Assembly: GCA_963761325.1 (NCBI GenBank)
Contig: CAVXGZ010000003.1
Location: 620,001-684,000 of the forward strand
Length of the DNA stretch: 64,000 nucleotides
Reading direction: 5' to 3'
From: Streptantibioticus_C sp963761325
GTDB lineage: Bacteria; Actinomycetota; Actinomycetes; Streptomycetales; Streptomycetaceae
Within the stretch, counting starts at the first letter, position 1; every line of letters begins with the position of its first letter. Positions 24,658 to 33,898 of the stretch are shown here, piece after piece. The notes under the pieces are model-generated. The model did no database searches. It was not told the origin of the DNA and worked only from the letters and a program-made list of their open reading frames with translations. Both the position numbers and the translations under genes were made by a program.

Positions 24658-25812
24658 TCAGGAGCGGCGACGCGCCCCGGCGCTGGGGACCGCGGTGAAC
24701 ACCCGCGGCGCCCGGTGGCCGGCCGCGGCGAAGGCGGCGCGGACCGACTCGGCCACCCGGTCGGCGTCGGCCTCCTCCACCAGGACGATCGCCGAGCCGC
24801 CGAAGCCGCCGCCGGTCATCCGGGCCCCGAGCGCGCCGCAGCCGGCCGCGGTGTCGACCACCAGGTCGAGCTCCGGGCAGGAGACCTCGAAGTCGTCGCG
24901 CAGCGAGGCGTGTCCGGCCAGCAGCACCGGGCCGATGGCCCGCGGTTCGCCGGCTTCGAGCAGGGCGACGACCCGCTCGACGCGGGCGTTCTCGGTGACC
25001 ACGTGCCGCACCCGGCGCCGCACGTCCTCGCCCAGCCCCTGCGCGCGCAGCCGCTCCAGGGCCGCGTCCAGCCCGTCGAGCGGCACGTCGCGCAGCGCCT
25101 CGACGTCGAGCGCGGCGGCGCCCTCCTCGCAGCCGCGGCGCCGCTCGCCGTAGGCGCCGTCGCTGTGCGCGTGCTCGACCCGGGTGTCGACGACCAGCAG
25201 CCGCAGCCCGTGCGCGGCCAGGTCCAGCGGGATCTGGCGCTGCGACAGGTCGCGGGTGTCCAGGTGCAGCGCGTGGCCCGCGGTGCAGCAGGCCGAGGCG
25301 GTCTGGTCCATGATCCCGGTCGGGGCGCCGACGAAGACGTTCTCCGCCCGCTGGCACAGCCGGGCCAGCCGCCAGGCCGGCAGGCCGAGGCCGAACAGGT
25401 CGGAGAGCGCGAGCGTGGTGACGACCTCCAGCGCGTGCGAGGAGGACAGCCCGGCCGCGATCGGGATGGTGCTCTCGTAGTGGATGTCGGCCCCGGTGAC
25501 CGGATGCCCGGCGTCCAGCAGCGCCCAGACCGCGCCGGCCGGGTAGGCGGCCCAGCCCGCCACCTCGCCGGGGCGCAGGTCCGCCAGCCGCAGTTCGACG
25601 GTCCGGCCCTGCGGATCGGCGCCGGAGCGCAGCCGCAGCACGCCGTCGTCGCGGACCGCCACCGCCGCCTCGGTGGTCTGCCCGATCGCGAAGGGCAGCA
25701 CGAACCCGTCGTTGTAGTCGGTGTGTTCGCCGATGAGGTTGACCCGGCCCGGCGCGGCCCATACCCCCGTCGGAGTGAATCCGTAGCTGCGCTGGAACGC
25801 TTGGGCGGTCAC
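24658..25812 (-). CDS. galK: Galactokinase
   Basis: 384 residues, GHMP kinase. Phosphorylates galactose at C1 in the Leloir pathway. The signature GRVNLIGEHTDYNDGFVLPF (~20-39) is diagnostic, followed by the ATP loop PIAAGLSSSHALEV (~114-127) and MTGGGFGGSAIVLVEE near the end. GTG start overlaps the galE stop (GTGA, 25809-25812). Last gene of the galTEK operon. Confidence 0.97.
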   Translation of the reverse strand: MTAQAFQRSYGFTPTGVWAAPGRVNLIGEHTDYNDGFVLPFAIGQTTEAAVAVRDDGVLRLRSGADPQGRTVELRLADLRPGEVAGWAAYPAGAVWALLDAGHPVTGADIHYESTIPIAAGLSSSHALEVVTTLALSDLFGLGLPAWRLARLCQRAENVFVGAPTGIMDQTASACCTAGHALHLDTRDLSQRQIPLDLAAHGLRLLVVDTRVEHAHSDGAYGERRRGCEEGAAALDVEALRDVPLDGLDAALERLRAQGLGEDVRRRVRHVVTENARVERVVALLEAGEPRAIGPVLLAGHASLRDDFEVSCPELDLVVDTAAGCGALGARMTGGGFGGSAIVLVEEADADRVAESVRAAFAAAGHRAPRVFTAVPSAGARRRS

Positions 25813-26840
25813 TGGCCGTTCTCCTGGTGCGACGTGGTGGTCCGGGGGTGCGCGGCCCTGGTCCGCTCGAAGTGCCAGGCGTCGCGGACGATGGCGGCGA
25901 GGTCGGCGCGGGCCGGCTTCCAGCCGAGCCGGGTGCGGGCCCGTTCGGCGGAGGCGACCAGCACCGCGGGGTCGCCGGGGCGGCGGGGCGCCACGGTCTG
26001 CGGGATGGGGTGGCCGGTCACCTCGCGGGCGGTGCGGATCACCTCGTGCACCGAGAAGCCGTTGCCGTTGCCCAGGTTGCACACCAGGTGCTCGCCCGGC
26101 CGGGCGGCGGCCAGCGCGAGCAGGTGCGCGTCGGCCAGGTCGGCGACGTGCAGGTAGTCGCGCACGCAGGTGCCGTCCGGCGTGGGGTAGTCGTCGCCGT
26201 ACACCAGGACGGCGTCGCGCACCCCGCGCGCCACCTGGAGCACCAGCGGGATCAGGTGGCTCTCCGGGTCGTGCCGTTCGCCGAAGACGGTGCCGTCCCG
26301 CCCGGTGTACGCGCCGGCCACGTTGAAGTAGCGCAGCGAGACGGCGGCCAGGCCGTGCGCGGCGCACTCGCCGCGGATCATGTGGTCCACCGCGAGCTTG
26401 CTGGCGCCGTACGGGTTGCCGGGCAGCGCCGGCTCGTCCTCGGTGATCGGCACCCGGGCCGGTTCGCCGTAGGTGGCGGCCGTGGAGGAGAAGACCAGGG
26501 TGCGCACCCCGGCGGTCCGCATGGCGGCGAGCAGTTCGAGCGTGCCGGCGACGTTGTTGCGCCAGTACTTCTCCGGATCGGCCACCGACTCGCCGACCTG
26601 GGAGCTGGCGGCGAAGTGCAGCACCGCGTCGTAGGAGGCGTCCAGCACCCCGGCGGCGTCCTGGACGCGGCCGGCCACGAACTCGGCGCCGGCCGGCACG
26701 CCCTCGCGGTGTCCGGTGGACAGGTCGTCCAGCACGGTGACCCGGTGGCCGGCCTCCAGCAGGCGGGCCGCCACCACGCCGCCGACGTATCCGGCGCCGC
26801 CGGTGACCAGCAGCCTGCGCGGCCCGCGGTCGTCGCTCAC
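25809..26840 (-). CDS. galE: UDP-glucose 4-epimerase
   Basis: 343 residues, extended SDR fold. NAD-binding GGAGYVGG (~14-21) and the YGASK catalytic Tyr/Lys (~143-147); VFSSTAATYGEP provides the catalytic Ser/Thr region. Interconverts UDP-galactose and UDP-glucose. GTG start overlaps the galT stop as GTGA, and its own stop overlaps galK, so the three genes are translationally chained. Confidence 0.96.
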   Translation of the reverse strand: MSDDRGPRRLLVTGGAGYVGGVVAARLLEAGHRVTVLDDLSTGHREGVPAGAEFVAGRVQDAAGVLDASYDAVLHFAASSQVGESVADPEKYWRNNVAGTLELLAAMRTAGVRTLVFSSTAATYGEPARVPITEDEPALPGNPYGASKLAVDHMIRGECAAHGLAAVSLRYFNVAGAYTGRDGTVFGERHDPESHLIPLVLQVARGVRDAVLVYGDDYPTPDGTCVRDYLHVADLADAHLLALAAARPGEHLVCNLGNGNGFSVHEVIRTAREVTGHPIPQTVAPRRPGDPAVLVASAERARTRLGWKPARADLAAIVRDAWHFERTRAAHPRTTTSHQENGQ

Positions 26841-27979
26841 CTGGAGCCGTCCCTTCCGTCCCGCGCCGCGGGGTCGAATCCCGGGGTCGCGATGTCCCGC
26901 AGCCGGGCCGCCGCGGCCTCCGGCGGCACGTCGTTGATGAACACGTCCATGCCGGACTCCGAGCCCGCCAGGTGCTTCAGCTTGCCGGAAGTGCGGCGGA
27001 TGGTGAAAAGCCGCAGGTGGAGGGCGAAGTCGCGGCGCAGCGGATGGTGGGCCGGCGCCTGGTGCCAGGCGGAGACGTAGGGGGTGGGCGGCTCGCCGGT
27101 GCCGAAGATCCGGTCGAAGCGGCGCAGCAGTTCGAGGTAGACGCGGGGGAACTCGGCGCGCGCGGCGTCGTCGAGCGCCGGCAGGTCGGGCACCCGGCGG
27201 TTGGGGTAGAGGTGCACCTCGTAGGGCCAGTGCGCGGAGTGCGGCACGAAGGCGGTCCAGTGCTCGCCCTCGATCACCACCCGGGTGCTGGCGGCGCGTT
27301 CGGCGGCCAGCACGTCGTCGAACAGGTTGCGCCCGCCGGTGGCCTCCCGGTGGTCGCCGAGCGAGCGCAGCATGCGCTCGGTGCGCGGGGTGACGAACGG
27401 GTAGGCGTAGATCTGGCCGTGCGAGTGGCTGAGGGTGACGCCTATCTCCCGGCCGCGGTTCTCGAAGCAGAAGACCTGCTCCACGCCCGGCAGTTGGGAC
27501 AGCTCGGCGGTGCGGTCGGCCCACACCTCCAGCACCAGCGCGGCCTGGCCGGGGTCGAGGTCGGCGAAGGACGCGTCGTGCTGCGCGGTGAAGCAGACCA
27601 CCTCGCAGCGGCCGGTGCCCGGGCGGCGGGCGAAGAGTCCGGCCGGGTCGGCGGCGCCGCCCGGTCCGGGCGGCCCGGTCAGCGAGGGGAAGCGGTTCTC
27701 GAAGACCACGACGTCGTAGTCGTCGGCCGGGATCTCGCTCAGCTTGCCGTCCCGCGACGGGCACAGCGGGCACTCCTCGGCCGGCGGGTGGTAGGTGCGG
27801 CCCTGGCGGTGCGAGGCGACGGCGACCCAGTCGTCGAGCAGCGGGTCGTGGCGGATCTCGGTCGCGGTCGTGGTGGCCTCGATCGGGCGCCGGTCCACCG
27901 CGTCGCGCACCGCGTCGTCACGGGAGTCGTAGTGCACCAGTTCGCGACCGTCGGCGAGCCGGGTCGTCGTCTTCTTCAC
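26837..27979 (-). CDS. galT: Galactose-1-phosphate uridylyltransferase
   Basis: 380 residues. The active-site HSHGQIYAYPF (~188, His nucleophile in HxHGQ) and the CPLCP zinc-binding motif (~70) identify GalT, with the second domain containing HWTAFVPHSAHWPYEVHLYP. GTG start, 8 bases after GAGGAG. First gene of the gal operon; upstream lies an AT-rich region with a candidate promoter. Confidence 0.96.
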   Translation of the reverse strand: MKKTTTRLADGRELVHYDSRDDAVRDAVDRRPIEATTTATEIRHDPLLDDWVAVASHRQGRTYHPPAEECPLCPSRDGKLSEIPADDYDVVVFENRFPSLTGPPGPGGAADPAGLFARRPGTGRCEVVCFTAQHDASFADLDPGQAALVLEVWADRTAELSQLPGVEQVFCFENRGREIGVTLSHSHGQIYAYPFVTPRTERMLRSLGDHREATGGRNLFDDVLAAERAASTRVVIEGEHWTAFVPHSAHWPYEVHLYPNRRVPDLPALDDAARAEFPRVYLELLRRFDRIFGTGEPPTPYVSAWHQAPAHHPLRRDFALHLRLFTIRRTSGKLKHLAGSESGMDVFINDVPPEAAAARLRDIATPGFDPAARDGRDGSR

Positions 27980-28041
27980 CCCGTGGGCTCCTCACGCATC
28001 ATGCACGTCCTGGCTCGACCACCGCAAACATAACTCAACAC

Positions 28042-28070
28042 AATGAACCACAAGCCAACAGTCACGTCAA
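28042..28070 (-). promoter_or_regulatory. Candidate gal operon promoter (TTGACG-N17-TTCATT)
   Basis: In the AT-richest part of the region upstream of galT, minus strand: TTGACG (28065-28070), 17 bases, TTCATT (28042-28047). The -10 is weak. The spot corresponds to where the galactose-inducible promoter of Streptomyces gal operons is expected. Confidence 0.35.
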
Positions 28071-28253
28071 TGCCGACGCCGAGCCGCCGGTTCCCTGGAC
28101 ATGCGACGTCCACCCCGGTCCGCCGGTGCGGACAAAGCGCGCATTGCTCTCACGATCAAACAACGAGCGGGGGTTGGGTGTTCGCTTTTGAAACGACGCG
28201 GGCAGCGCCGGGCCGGAATCGTTCGCCCGGTGAACGCGGGCCCGCGCGGCGGA

Positions 28254-28943
28254 TCAGCGCTCGCCGCGCTCCGGCGCGTCGGCGCCGACCCGGTCCAGCA
28301 GGCCGCTGCGGGCGGCCAGCGCGGCGGCCTCCAGCCGGGAGCCCACGCCGAGCTTCATCAGCACCCGCTGGACGTGGGTGCGGGCGGTGCTGGGCGCTAT
28401 CCGCATCCCCGCGGCGATCAGCCGGGTGTCCTCGCCCTCCGCGACCCGCATCAGGACCTCCAGCTCGCGCGGGGTCAGCATGCGCAGCAGCCGGCTGCCC
28501 TCGTCGTCCGGCTGGGCGACCGGGTTGAGCAGTTCGGCGAACGCGCCCTGCAGCAGCCCGGGCGCCACCGCGACCTCGCCGGCCCGCGCCTTGGCCATCG
28601 CCCGCTCCACGCCCTCGATGCGCTCGTCGTGCCGCACGTAGCCGGAGGCGCCGGCGGCGAACGCGGCCGCGATCCCGCGCGGGTCGGGCACCGGGCCGAG
28701 CACCACGACGGCGACCGCCGGACGCTCGCGCTTGATGCGGACCACCGGGTCGAAGGCGCCCGGCTCGGCCGGCGCGGCGGTGCCGAGCAGGCAGACCTCC
28801 GGAGCGCGGGCGATCACCAGCTCGGCGGCCCCGGCGCCCGGCGAGCCGGCGGCCAGCACCCGGTGGCCGCGCAGTTTCAGGGCCGAGGCCAGCGCCTCCG
28901 CGAGCAGCCGGTGGTCGTCGACCACCACGAGCCGAACGCCCAT
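28254..28943 (-). CDS. LuxR-type regulator with degenerate receiver domain (pseudo-response regulator)
   Basis: 229 residues from the ATG at 28943. The receiver begins VRLVVVDDHRLLAEALAS, but at the phosphorylation site the sequence is VCLLGTAAPAEPG, with Gly where Asp is expected, and the usual Lys of the GYVxK motif is replaced (GYVRHDE). It therefore cannot be controlled by ordinary Asp phosphorylation. The LuxR helix-turn-helix is normal (LTPRELEVLMRVAEGEDTRLIAAGMRIAPSTARTHVQRVLMKLGV). The start is chosen for GGGGAAGAG upstream; that Shine-Dalgarno lies in a hairpin. Confidence 0.85.
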   Translation of the reverse strand: MGVRLVVVDDHRLLAEALASALKLRGHRVLAAGSPGAGAAELVIARAPEVCLLGTAAPAEPGAFDPVVRIKRERPAVAVVVLGPVPDPRGIAAAFAAGASGYVRHDERIEGVERAMAKARAGEVAVAPGLLQGAFAELLNPVAQPDDEGSRLLRMLTPRELEVLMRVAEGEDTRLIAAGMRIAPSTARTHVQRVLMKLGVGSRLEAAALAARSGLLDRVGADAPERGER

Positions 28944-28945
28944 CT

Positions 28946-28980
28946 GGCTCTTCCCCCCTTCCCCTCGGGACGGAAGAGCC
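28946..28980 (-). promoter_or_regulatory. Hairpin that covers the Shine-Dalgarno of the pseudo-response regulator
   Basis: 9-bp perfect arms GGCTCTTCC / GGAAGAGCC with a 17-base loop; the 3' arm contains GGAAGAG and ends two bases before the ATG. It could reduce initiation or act as a terminator of the upstream PQQ-protein transcript. Confidence 0.5.
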
Positions 28981-29090
28981 CCCGGTCTCACCGGATCCAC
29001 GCGTGTCCCCCTTTGGCTGCCCGACCGCCGGTCGACGCGTTCGGGTTCCTGGCAAGCATCCCCAACGCGGAGCCGCCGGACACGCCCGGG

Positions 29091-30872
29091 TCAGTGCAGG
29101 GCGGCCATCAGCACCGAGTACTCGCCACTGGTGTCGACCTCGCTGAGCGAGAAGACCAGCGTGCCGTCGTACCAGCCCTCGACCAGTCCGCTGACCCCCG
29201 GGCCGTAGGCGGTGTGCTCCTGCGACTGGGTGGCCGCGGAGAAGTTCGTGTACGTCGACAGCGTGCCCTTGGCCTTGCTGACGTCCACGATCTTGCCGGG
29301 CGAGTCGTAGCCGGACTCCTGGTAGGCGACGATCGAGTCGCCCTGGACGGTGAGCACGTCGAGCGGTTCACCGCTGTCCTTCGACAGCCACTCGGGCTTG
29401 CCGGTGGTCAGGTCGAAGGCGGCGATCTCGTTGGTCTCGGCGCCGTCGCCGCTACCGGTGTGCGCCTGGGTCGCCATGTAGAGGGTGGTGCCGGAGACCA
29501 CCGCGTCGGTGCACGGGGTCAGCTGGGTGGGCGGGCAGTGGATGCCGTACTTGCCCAGGTCGTCCGAGCCGCGGCCCAGGCCGATCTTGCCCTGCAGCCG
29601 GCCGCCGTCGATGTCCCAGATATCGGTGACCAGGTCGTTGCCCGCCGCGAGCCCGACGACGACCGGGTCGACCGAGATCACGTTGGTCACCTGGGTGTCC
29701 GCCGGGGCGTCCCAGGTCCACTGCGCCTTGCCGGTCGCCGGGTCGATCACCCGCACGTGGTAGGGCGCGTTGTCCGCGAAGCCGCACTTGTAGACCTCGA
29801 TCATCCGCGAACCGCCCGCGAATCCCTGGTCCTGGCAGCTGTCGCCGGGGTTGGTGTGCCACTGCTGGGTGCCGGTGGTCAGGTTGTAGGCGGCCGCGTT
29901 GTCGTCCCAGGAGACGGCGACCGTGTTGGCGCTGACCGCCATGTCGGCGTCGCTGTAGGTGAAGGTGTCCGCCGAGCCGCCGGAGCCGTTGCTCAGCGGC
30001 TTGTGCCAGAGCGACTTGCCCTTGGCCAGGTCGATCGCCATCACGTTCTCGCAGTGCGTGCCGTACTGCACCGCGACCTTGCCGCCGGCCGATTCCGACG
30101 TCGCGTCGCAGGCGTGGCCGGCCGGGACCTTCACCGTCCAGGCGAGCCGGCCGCTGGTGAGGTCGTAGGCGGACACCTCGGTGGTGGACTGCTTGACGAC
30201 GTCGTGGCCGGAGAACCACATGCCCGGGGTGGGGCTGACTATCTGGGCCTTGGAGACCTTCGGCGCCTTCACCGTCCACAGCAGCCGGCCGGTGGTCGCG
30301 CTGTGCGTGCCGCCGCCCGGGCCGCCCGCCTGGTCGGACGAGCCGCCGGACCCGGAGGTCACCAGCCAGATCCCGACGCCGATCACCACGACCAGCGCCA
30401 CGATGCCGCCGATCATCATGCCGAGCTTGCCGCCGCTGAGCTTGGCGCCGCCGGCCGGCGCGGGCCGGTAGGGCTGCGGCGGGGCCGGGACGGGCGGCTG
30501 CTGCGGATGGGTCGGCTGCTCGGCGTAGGACTGGACCGGATCCGGCTGGGGGGCGTACGCCTGCTGGTCGTAGGCCGGCTGCTGCGGCGGGTAGGCCGGC
30601 TGCTCGTACGACGGCTGCTGCGGCGGCTGCTGCGGGTAGCCGTACGGCTGCTGCGGCTGGGCGTACGGCTGCTGCGGCTGGGCGTAAGGGTTCTGCTCCG
30701 GGTAGCCGTAGGGCTGCTGCGGATAGCCGTACGGCTGCTGCGGCTCCTGGGGCGGCAGCGGCTGGCCGTAGGGGTTGTTCGGGTCGGGATAGCCGTAGGA
30801 CTGCTGCGGGTAGCCGTACGGCTGGTCGGGCGGCGTGTTCGGGGGCTGCGGTGGTTGGGGCGGTTGCGACAT
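29091..30872 (-). CDS. Membrane-anchored PQQ-like beta-propeller protein with Gln/Pro/Tyr-rich N-terminus
   Basis: 593 residues. Residues 1-~160 are a disordered Q/P/Y/G region with repeated QQPYGYPQQ units. A single transmembrane helix follows (LGMMIGGIVALVVVIGVGIWLVTSG, ~175-197), then an extracellular domain with repeated W-x-x-blade motifs (LLWTVKAPKV, LAWTVKVPAG, SLWHKPL, QQWHTNPG, AQWTWDAP, PEWLSKD) typical of PQQ-binding-like propellers. Such proteins in Streptomyces often accompany Ser/Thr kinases as sensor domains, but no kinase domain is present here. ATG 30870-30872 is chosen over an upstream frame extension because MSQPPQPP starts the low-complexity region. Confidence 0.85.
   Translation of the reverse strand: MSQPPQPPQPPNTPPDQPYGYPQQSYGYPDPNNPYGQPLPPQEPQQPYGYPQQPYGYPEQNPYAQPQQPYAQPQQPYGYPQQPPQQPSYEQPAYPPQQPAYDQQAYAPQPDPVQSYAEQPTHPQQPPVPAPPQPYRPAPAGGAKLSGGKLGMMIGGIVALVVVIGVGIWLVTSGSGGSSDQAGGPGGGTHSATTGRLLWTVKAPKVSKAQIVSPTPGMWFSGHDVVKQSTTEVSAYDLTSGRLAWTVKVPAGHACDATSESAGGKVAVQYGTHCENVMAIDLAKGKSLWHKPLSNGSGGSADTFTYSDADMAVSANTVAVSWDDNAAAYNLTTGTQQWHTNPGDSCQDQGFAGGSRMIEVYKCGFADNAPYHVRVIDPATGKAQWTWDAPADTQVTNVISVDPVVVGLAAGNDLVTDIWDIDGGRLQGKIGLGRGSDDLGKYGIHCPPTQLTPCTDAVVSGTTLYMATQAHTGSGDGAETNEIAAFDLTTGKPEWLSKDSGEPLDVLTVQGDSIVAYQESGYDSPGKIVDVSKAKGTLSTYTNFSAATQSQEHTAYGPGVSGLVEGWYDGTLVFSLSEVDTSGEYSVLMAALH
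30599..30830 (-). repeat. Short tandem repeats encoding Q/P/Y/G units
   Basis: Degenerate tandem units based on CGTACGGCTGCTGCGGCTGG; two nearly exact 21-bp copies sit at 30641-30682. They encode the PYAQPQQ/PYGYPQQ repeats of the PQQ-propeller protein and may vary in copy number between strains. Confidence 0.7.
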
Positions 30873-31022
30873 GGCTGAAAATCCCCCGTGGAAACTCGCT
30901 CGGTATGCACGCCGGCCAGACGGCCGCAAGCCTTTTCTACCACCGGGCGGCCCGCCGCCAAGGGGCCGGGGACCCCCCGTCCACCACGTGAGACCGCGCC
31001 GCGACCCCGCCGTTACCGGTGA

Positions 31023-32828
31023 TCAGGCGTCGTCGGCCAACTCAAGCCAGCGCATCTCCAGTTCATCGCGCTCGTCACGCAACGCCCGCAGTTCCGCGTC
31101 GAGTTCGGCGACCGCGGCGAAGTCCGTCGGGTTGTCGGCGATCCGGGTGTGCAGACCGCTCTCCTTGGTGCCTAGCCGGTCCAACTGCCGCTCGATGCGC
31201 TGCAGTTCCTTCTTCGCGGCCCGGGCGTCGGCGGCCGACGACTTCGGCTTCCCGGCGGCGGCCGGTGCCGGGGTGGCGGCCTGGGCCGCCTCGACGGCGG
31301 CCCGGCGGCGCTCCAGGTACTCGTCGATGCCGCGCGGCAGCATCCGCAAGGTGGCGTCGCCGAGCAGCGCGAAGACCCGGTCGGTGGTCCGCTCGACGAA
31401 GTAGCGGTCGTGGCTGATCACCAGCAGCGAGCCGGGCCAGCCGTCGAGCAGGTCCTCCAGCTGGGTCAGCGTCTCGATGTCGAGGTCGTTGGTGGGCTCG
31501 TCGAGGAAGAGCACGTTGGGCTCGTCCATCAGCAGCCGCAGGATCTGCAGCCGGCGGCGCTCACCGCCGGACAGGTCGCCGACCGGCGTCCACTGCCGCT
31601 CCTTGGTGAAGCCGAAGCGCTCGCACAGCTGCGAGGCGGTCATCTCCCGGCCCTTGCCCAGGTCCACCCGCTGGCGCACCCGCTCCACCGCCTCCAACAC
31701 CCGCCAGTCGGGGTCGAGTTCGGCGACCTCCTGGGACAGGTGGGCGAGCTTGACGGTCTTGCCGACCACGATCCGGCCGGCCGCCGGCTGCCGGTCGCCG
31801 TCGGAGAACGCGGCCTGCGCGAGCGCGCGCAGCAGCGAGGTCTTGCCGGCGCCGTTGACGCCGAGCACGCCGATCCGGTCGCCAGGACCGAGCTGCCAGG
31901 TCAGGTGCTCCAGCAGCGTCTTGGGGCCCGCCGTCACCGTCACGTCCGTCAGGTCGAAGACGGTCTTGCCGAGCCGGGAGTTGGCGAACCGCATCAGCTC
32001 GGCGGAGTCGCGCGGCGGCGGCACGTCGGCGATCAACTCGTTGGCCGCCTCGATGCGGAACCGCGGCTTGGAGGTGCGGGCCGGGGCGCCGCGCCGCAGC
32101 CAGGCCAGCTCCTTCCTGGCCAGGTTCTGCCGCTTGGTCTCCTCGGTGGCCGCCCGGCGCTCGCGTTCCGCGCGGGCGAAGACGTAGTCGGAGTAGCCGC
32201 CCTCGTACTCGTAGACCGCGGCGCGCTGCACGTCCCACATGCGGGTGCACACCTGGTCGAGGAACCAGCGGTCGTGGGTGACGCAGACCAGCGCGGACCG
32301 CCGGGTCCGCAGGTGCTCGGCGAGCCAGGCGATGCCCTCCACGTCGAGGTGGTTGGTCGGCTCGTCCAGGATCAGCAGGTCCTGCTCGCCGACGAGCAGC
32401 TTGGCCAGCGCGATCCGGCGCCGCTCGCCGCCGGACAGCGGTCCGATGACCGTGTCGAGGCCCTGCGGGAGGCCGGGCAGGTCGAGGCCGCCGAACAGCC
32501 CGGTCAGCACGTCGCGGATCCCGGCGTCGCCGGCCCACTCGTGGTCGGCGCGGGCCCCGACGATCTCGTGCCGCACGGTGGCCGCCGGGTCCAGCGAGTC
32601 GCCCTGGGCGAGCACGCCGAACCGCAGGTCGCCGACGTGGGTGACCCGGCCGCGGTCGGGCTCCTCCAGCTTGGCCAGCGTCCGGATCAAGGTGGTCTTG
32701 CCGTCGCCGTTGCGCCCGACCACCCCGATGCGGTCGCCTTCGGACACGCCGAGGGAGATGCCGTCGAGCAGGGTACGGGTTCCGTAGACCTTGCCGATGG
32801 ACTCGACGTTGACGAGGTTGACCGCCAT
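31023..32828 (-). CDS. ABC-F family ATPase (ribosome-associated, Uup/EttA-like)
   Basis: 601 residues with two ABC domains and no membrane part. First Walker A GRNGDGKTT, second GVNGAGKTS; signatures LSGGERRRIALAKLL and LSGGERRRLQILRLL; Walker B LLILDEPTNHLD and VLFLDEPTNDLD. A linker rich in charged residues joins the domains and the C-terminus (~535-601) is a coiled coil resembling Uup (KKELQRIERQLDRL). ABC-F proteins act on ribosomes in translation quality control or antibiotic protection. The start ATG 32826-32828 gives the typical MAVNLVNVESIGKVYG. Downstream of ispE in the same direction. Confidence 0.93.
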   Translation of the reverse strand: MAVNLVNVESIGKVYGTRTLLDGISLGVSEGDRIGVVGRNGDGKTTLIRTLAKLEEPDRGRVTHVGDLRFGVLAQGDSLDPAATVRHEIVGARADHEWAGDAGIRDVLTGLFGGLDLPGLPQGLDTVIGPLSGGERRRIALAKLLVGEQDLLILDEPTNHLDVEGIAWLAEHLRTRRSALVCVTHDRWFLDQVCTRMWDVQRAAVYEYEGGYSDYVFARAERERRAATEETKRQNLARKELAWLRRGAPARTSKPRFRIEAANELIADVPPPRDSAELMRFANSRLGKTVFDLTDVTVTAGPKTLLEHLTWQLGPGDRIGVLGVNGAGKTSLLRALAQAAFSDGDRQPAAGRIVVGKTVKLAHLSQEVAELDPDWRVLEAVERVRQRVDLGKGREMTASQLCERFGFTKERQWTPVGDLSGGERRRLQILRLLMDEPNVLFLDEPTNDLDIETLTQLEDLLDGWPGSLLVISHDRYFVERTTDRVFALLGDATLRMLPRGIDEYLERRRAAVEAAQAATPAPAAAGKPKSSAADARAAKKELQRIERQLDRLGTKESGLHTRIADNPTDFAAVAELDAELRALRDERDELEMRWLELADDA

Positions 32829-32962
32829 TTCACTCCATGCTCGGGGGGATGCGGGCCGCGGGGGCCGAACTCCCAGCCTAGTCCGCGCGCGCCACCGCGC
32901 CGCACACGGTGCGCACCGGTGGAAACCGCCCGCTACCGGGGCGTCACGGACCGCCCTGGGCG

Positions 32963-33898
32963 TCAGCCGACGACGGCCGCGCCCGGCACCGGGCCCGCGG
33001 TGATCCGGACCGCTCGGCAGGTGCCGGACGCCCGCAGCGCCTCGGCCACCTGCCCGGCCGCCTCCGGGTCCTTGGCCAGGAACGCGCAGGTGGGCCCGGA
33101 GCCGGAGACGAAACCGGCCAGCGCGCCGCCCTCGGCGCCGGCCCGCAGGGTGCCGGCGAGCGCCGGGCGCAGCGAGACGGCCGCCGCCTGCAGGTCGTTG
33201 GCCAACGCCCCGGCCAGCGCGACCGGGTCGCCGGCGCGCAGCGCGGCCAGGAGCTGCGGCGCGGGCTGCGGCTGCGGCACGTCGTCCACCGTGCACCCGG
33301 CGCCGGACGCCGCGCGCAGCCGGTCGCACTCGCGGTAGACCGCCGGGGTGGACAGGCCGCCGTCCGCGACCGCGAACACCCAGTGGAAGGTGCCGCCGAC
33401 CTCGATCGGCTCCAGCAACTCGCCGCGCCCGCGGCCCAGTGCCGCGCCGCCGACCAGGCTGAACGGCACGTCGCTGCCCAACTCGGCGCAGATGGCGAGC
33501 AGTTCGTCCCGGGAGGCGCCGGTGCCCCACAGCGCGTCGCAGGCCACCAGGGCCGCGGCGCCGTCCGCGCTGCCGCCCGCCATGCCGCCGGCGACCGGGA
33601 TGTCCTTGTCGATGTGCAGGTGGACGTGCGGCCGCAGACCGCGGCGGGCGGCCAGCGCGAGCGCGGCGCGGGCCGCCAGGTTGCTCTCGTCCAGCGGCAC
33701 CTGGTGTGCGTCCGCGCCCGAGACGGTGATCCGCAGCCGGTCCGACGGCGCCGCGGTGACCTCGTCGTGCAGGCCGACGGCGAGGAAGACGTTGGCCAGG
33801 TCGTGGAAGCCGTCGGGGCGCGAACCGCCCACCGCGAGCTGGACGTTGACCTTGGCCGGCACGCGGACGGTGACGGACTCGGGGGTGGCGGCGGTCAT
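32963..33898 (-). CDS. ispE: 4-diphosphocytidyl-2-C-methyl-D-erythritol kinase
   Basis: 311 residues, GHMP kinase of the MEP isoprenoid pathway. It starts with VRVPAKVNVQLAVGGSRPDGFHDLANVF, has the ATP-binding PVAGGMAGGSADGAAALVACD (~99-119), and ends with the GFVSGSGPTCAFL motif. Its ATG overlaps the rsmA stop as ATGA (33895-33898). The rsmA-ispE-abcF order is standard in actinobacteria. Confidence 0.96.
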   Translation of the reverse strand: MTAATPESVTVRVPAKVNVQLAVGGSRPDGFHDLANVFLAVGLHDEVTAAPSDRLRITVSGADAHQVPLDESNLAARAALALAARRGLRPHVHLHIDKDIPVAGGMAGGSADGAAALVACDALWGTGASRDELLAICAELGSDVPFSLVGGAALGRGRGELLEPIEVGGTFHWVFAVADGGLSTPAVYRECDRLRAASGAGCTVDDVPQPQPAPQLLAALRAGDPVALAGALANDLQAAAVSLRPALAGTLRAGAEGGALAGFVSGSGPTCAFLAKDPEAAGQVAEALRASGTCRAVRITAGPVPGAAVVG

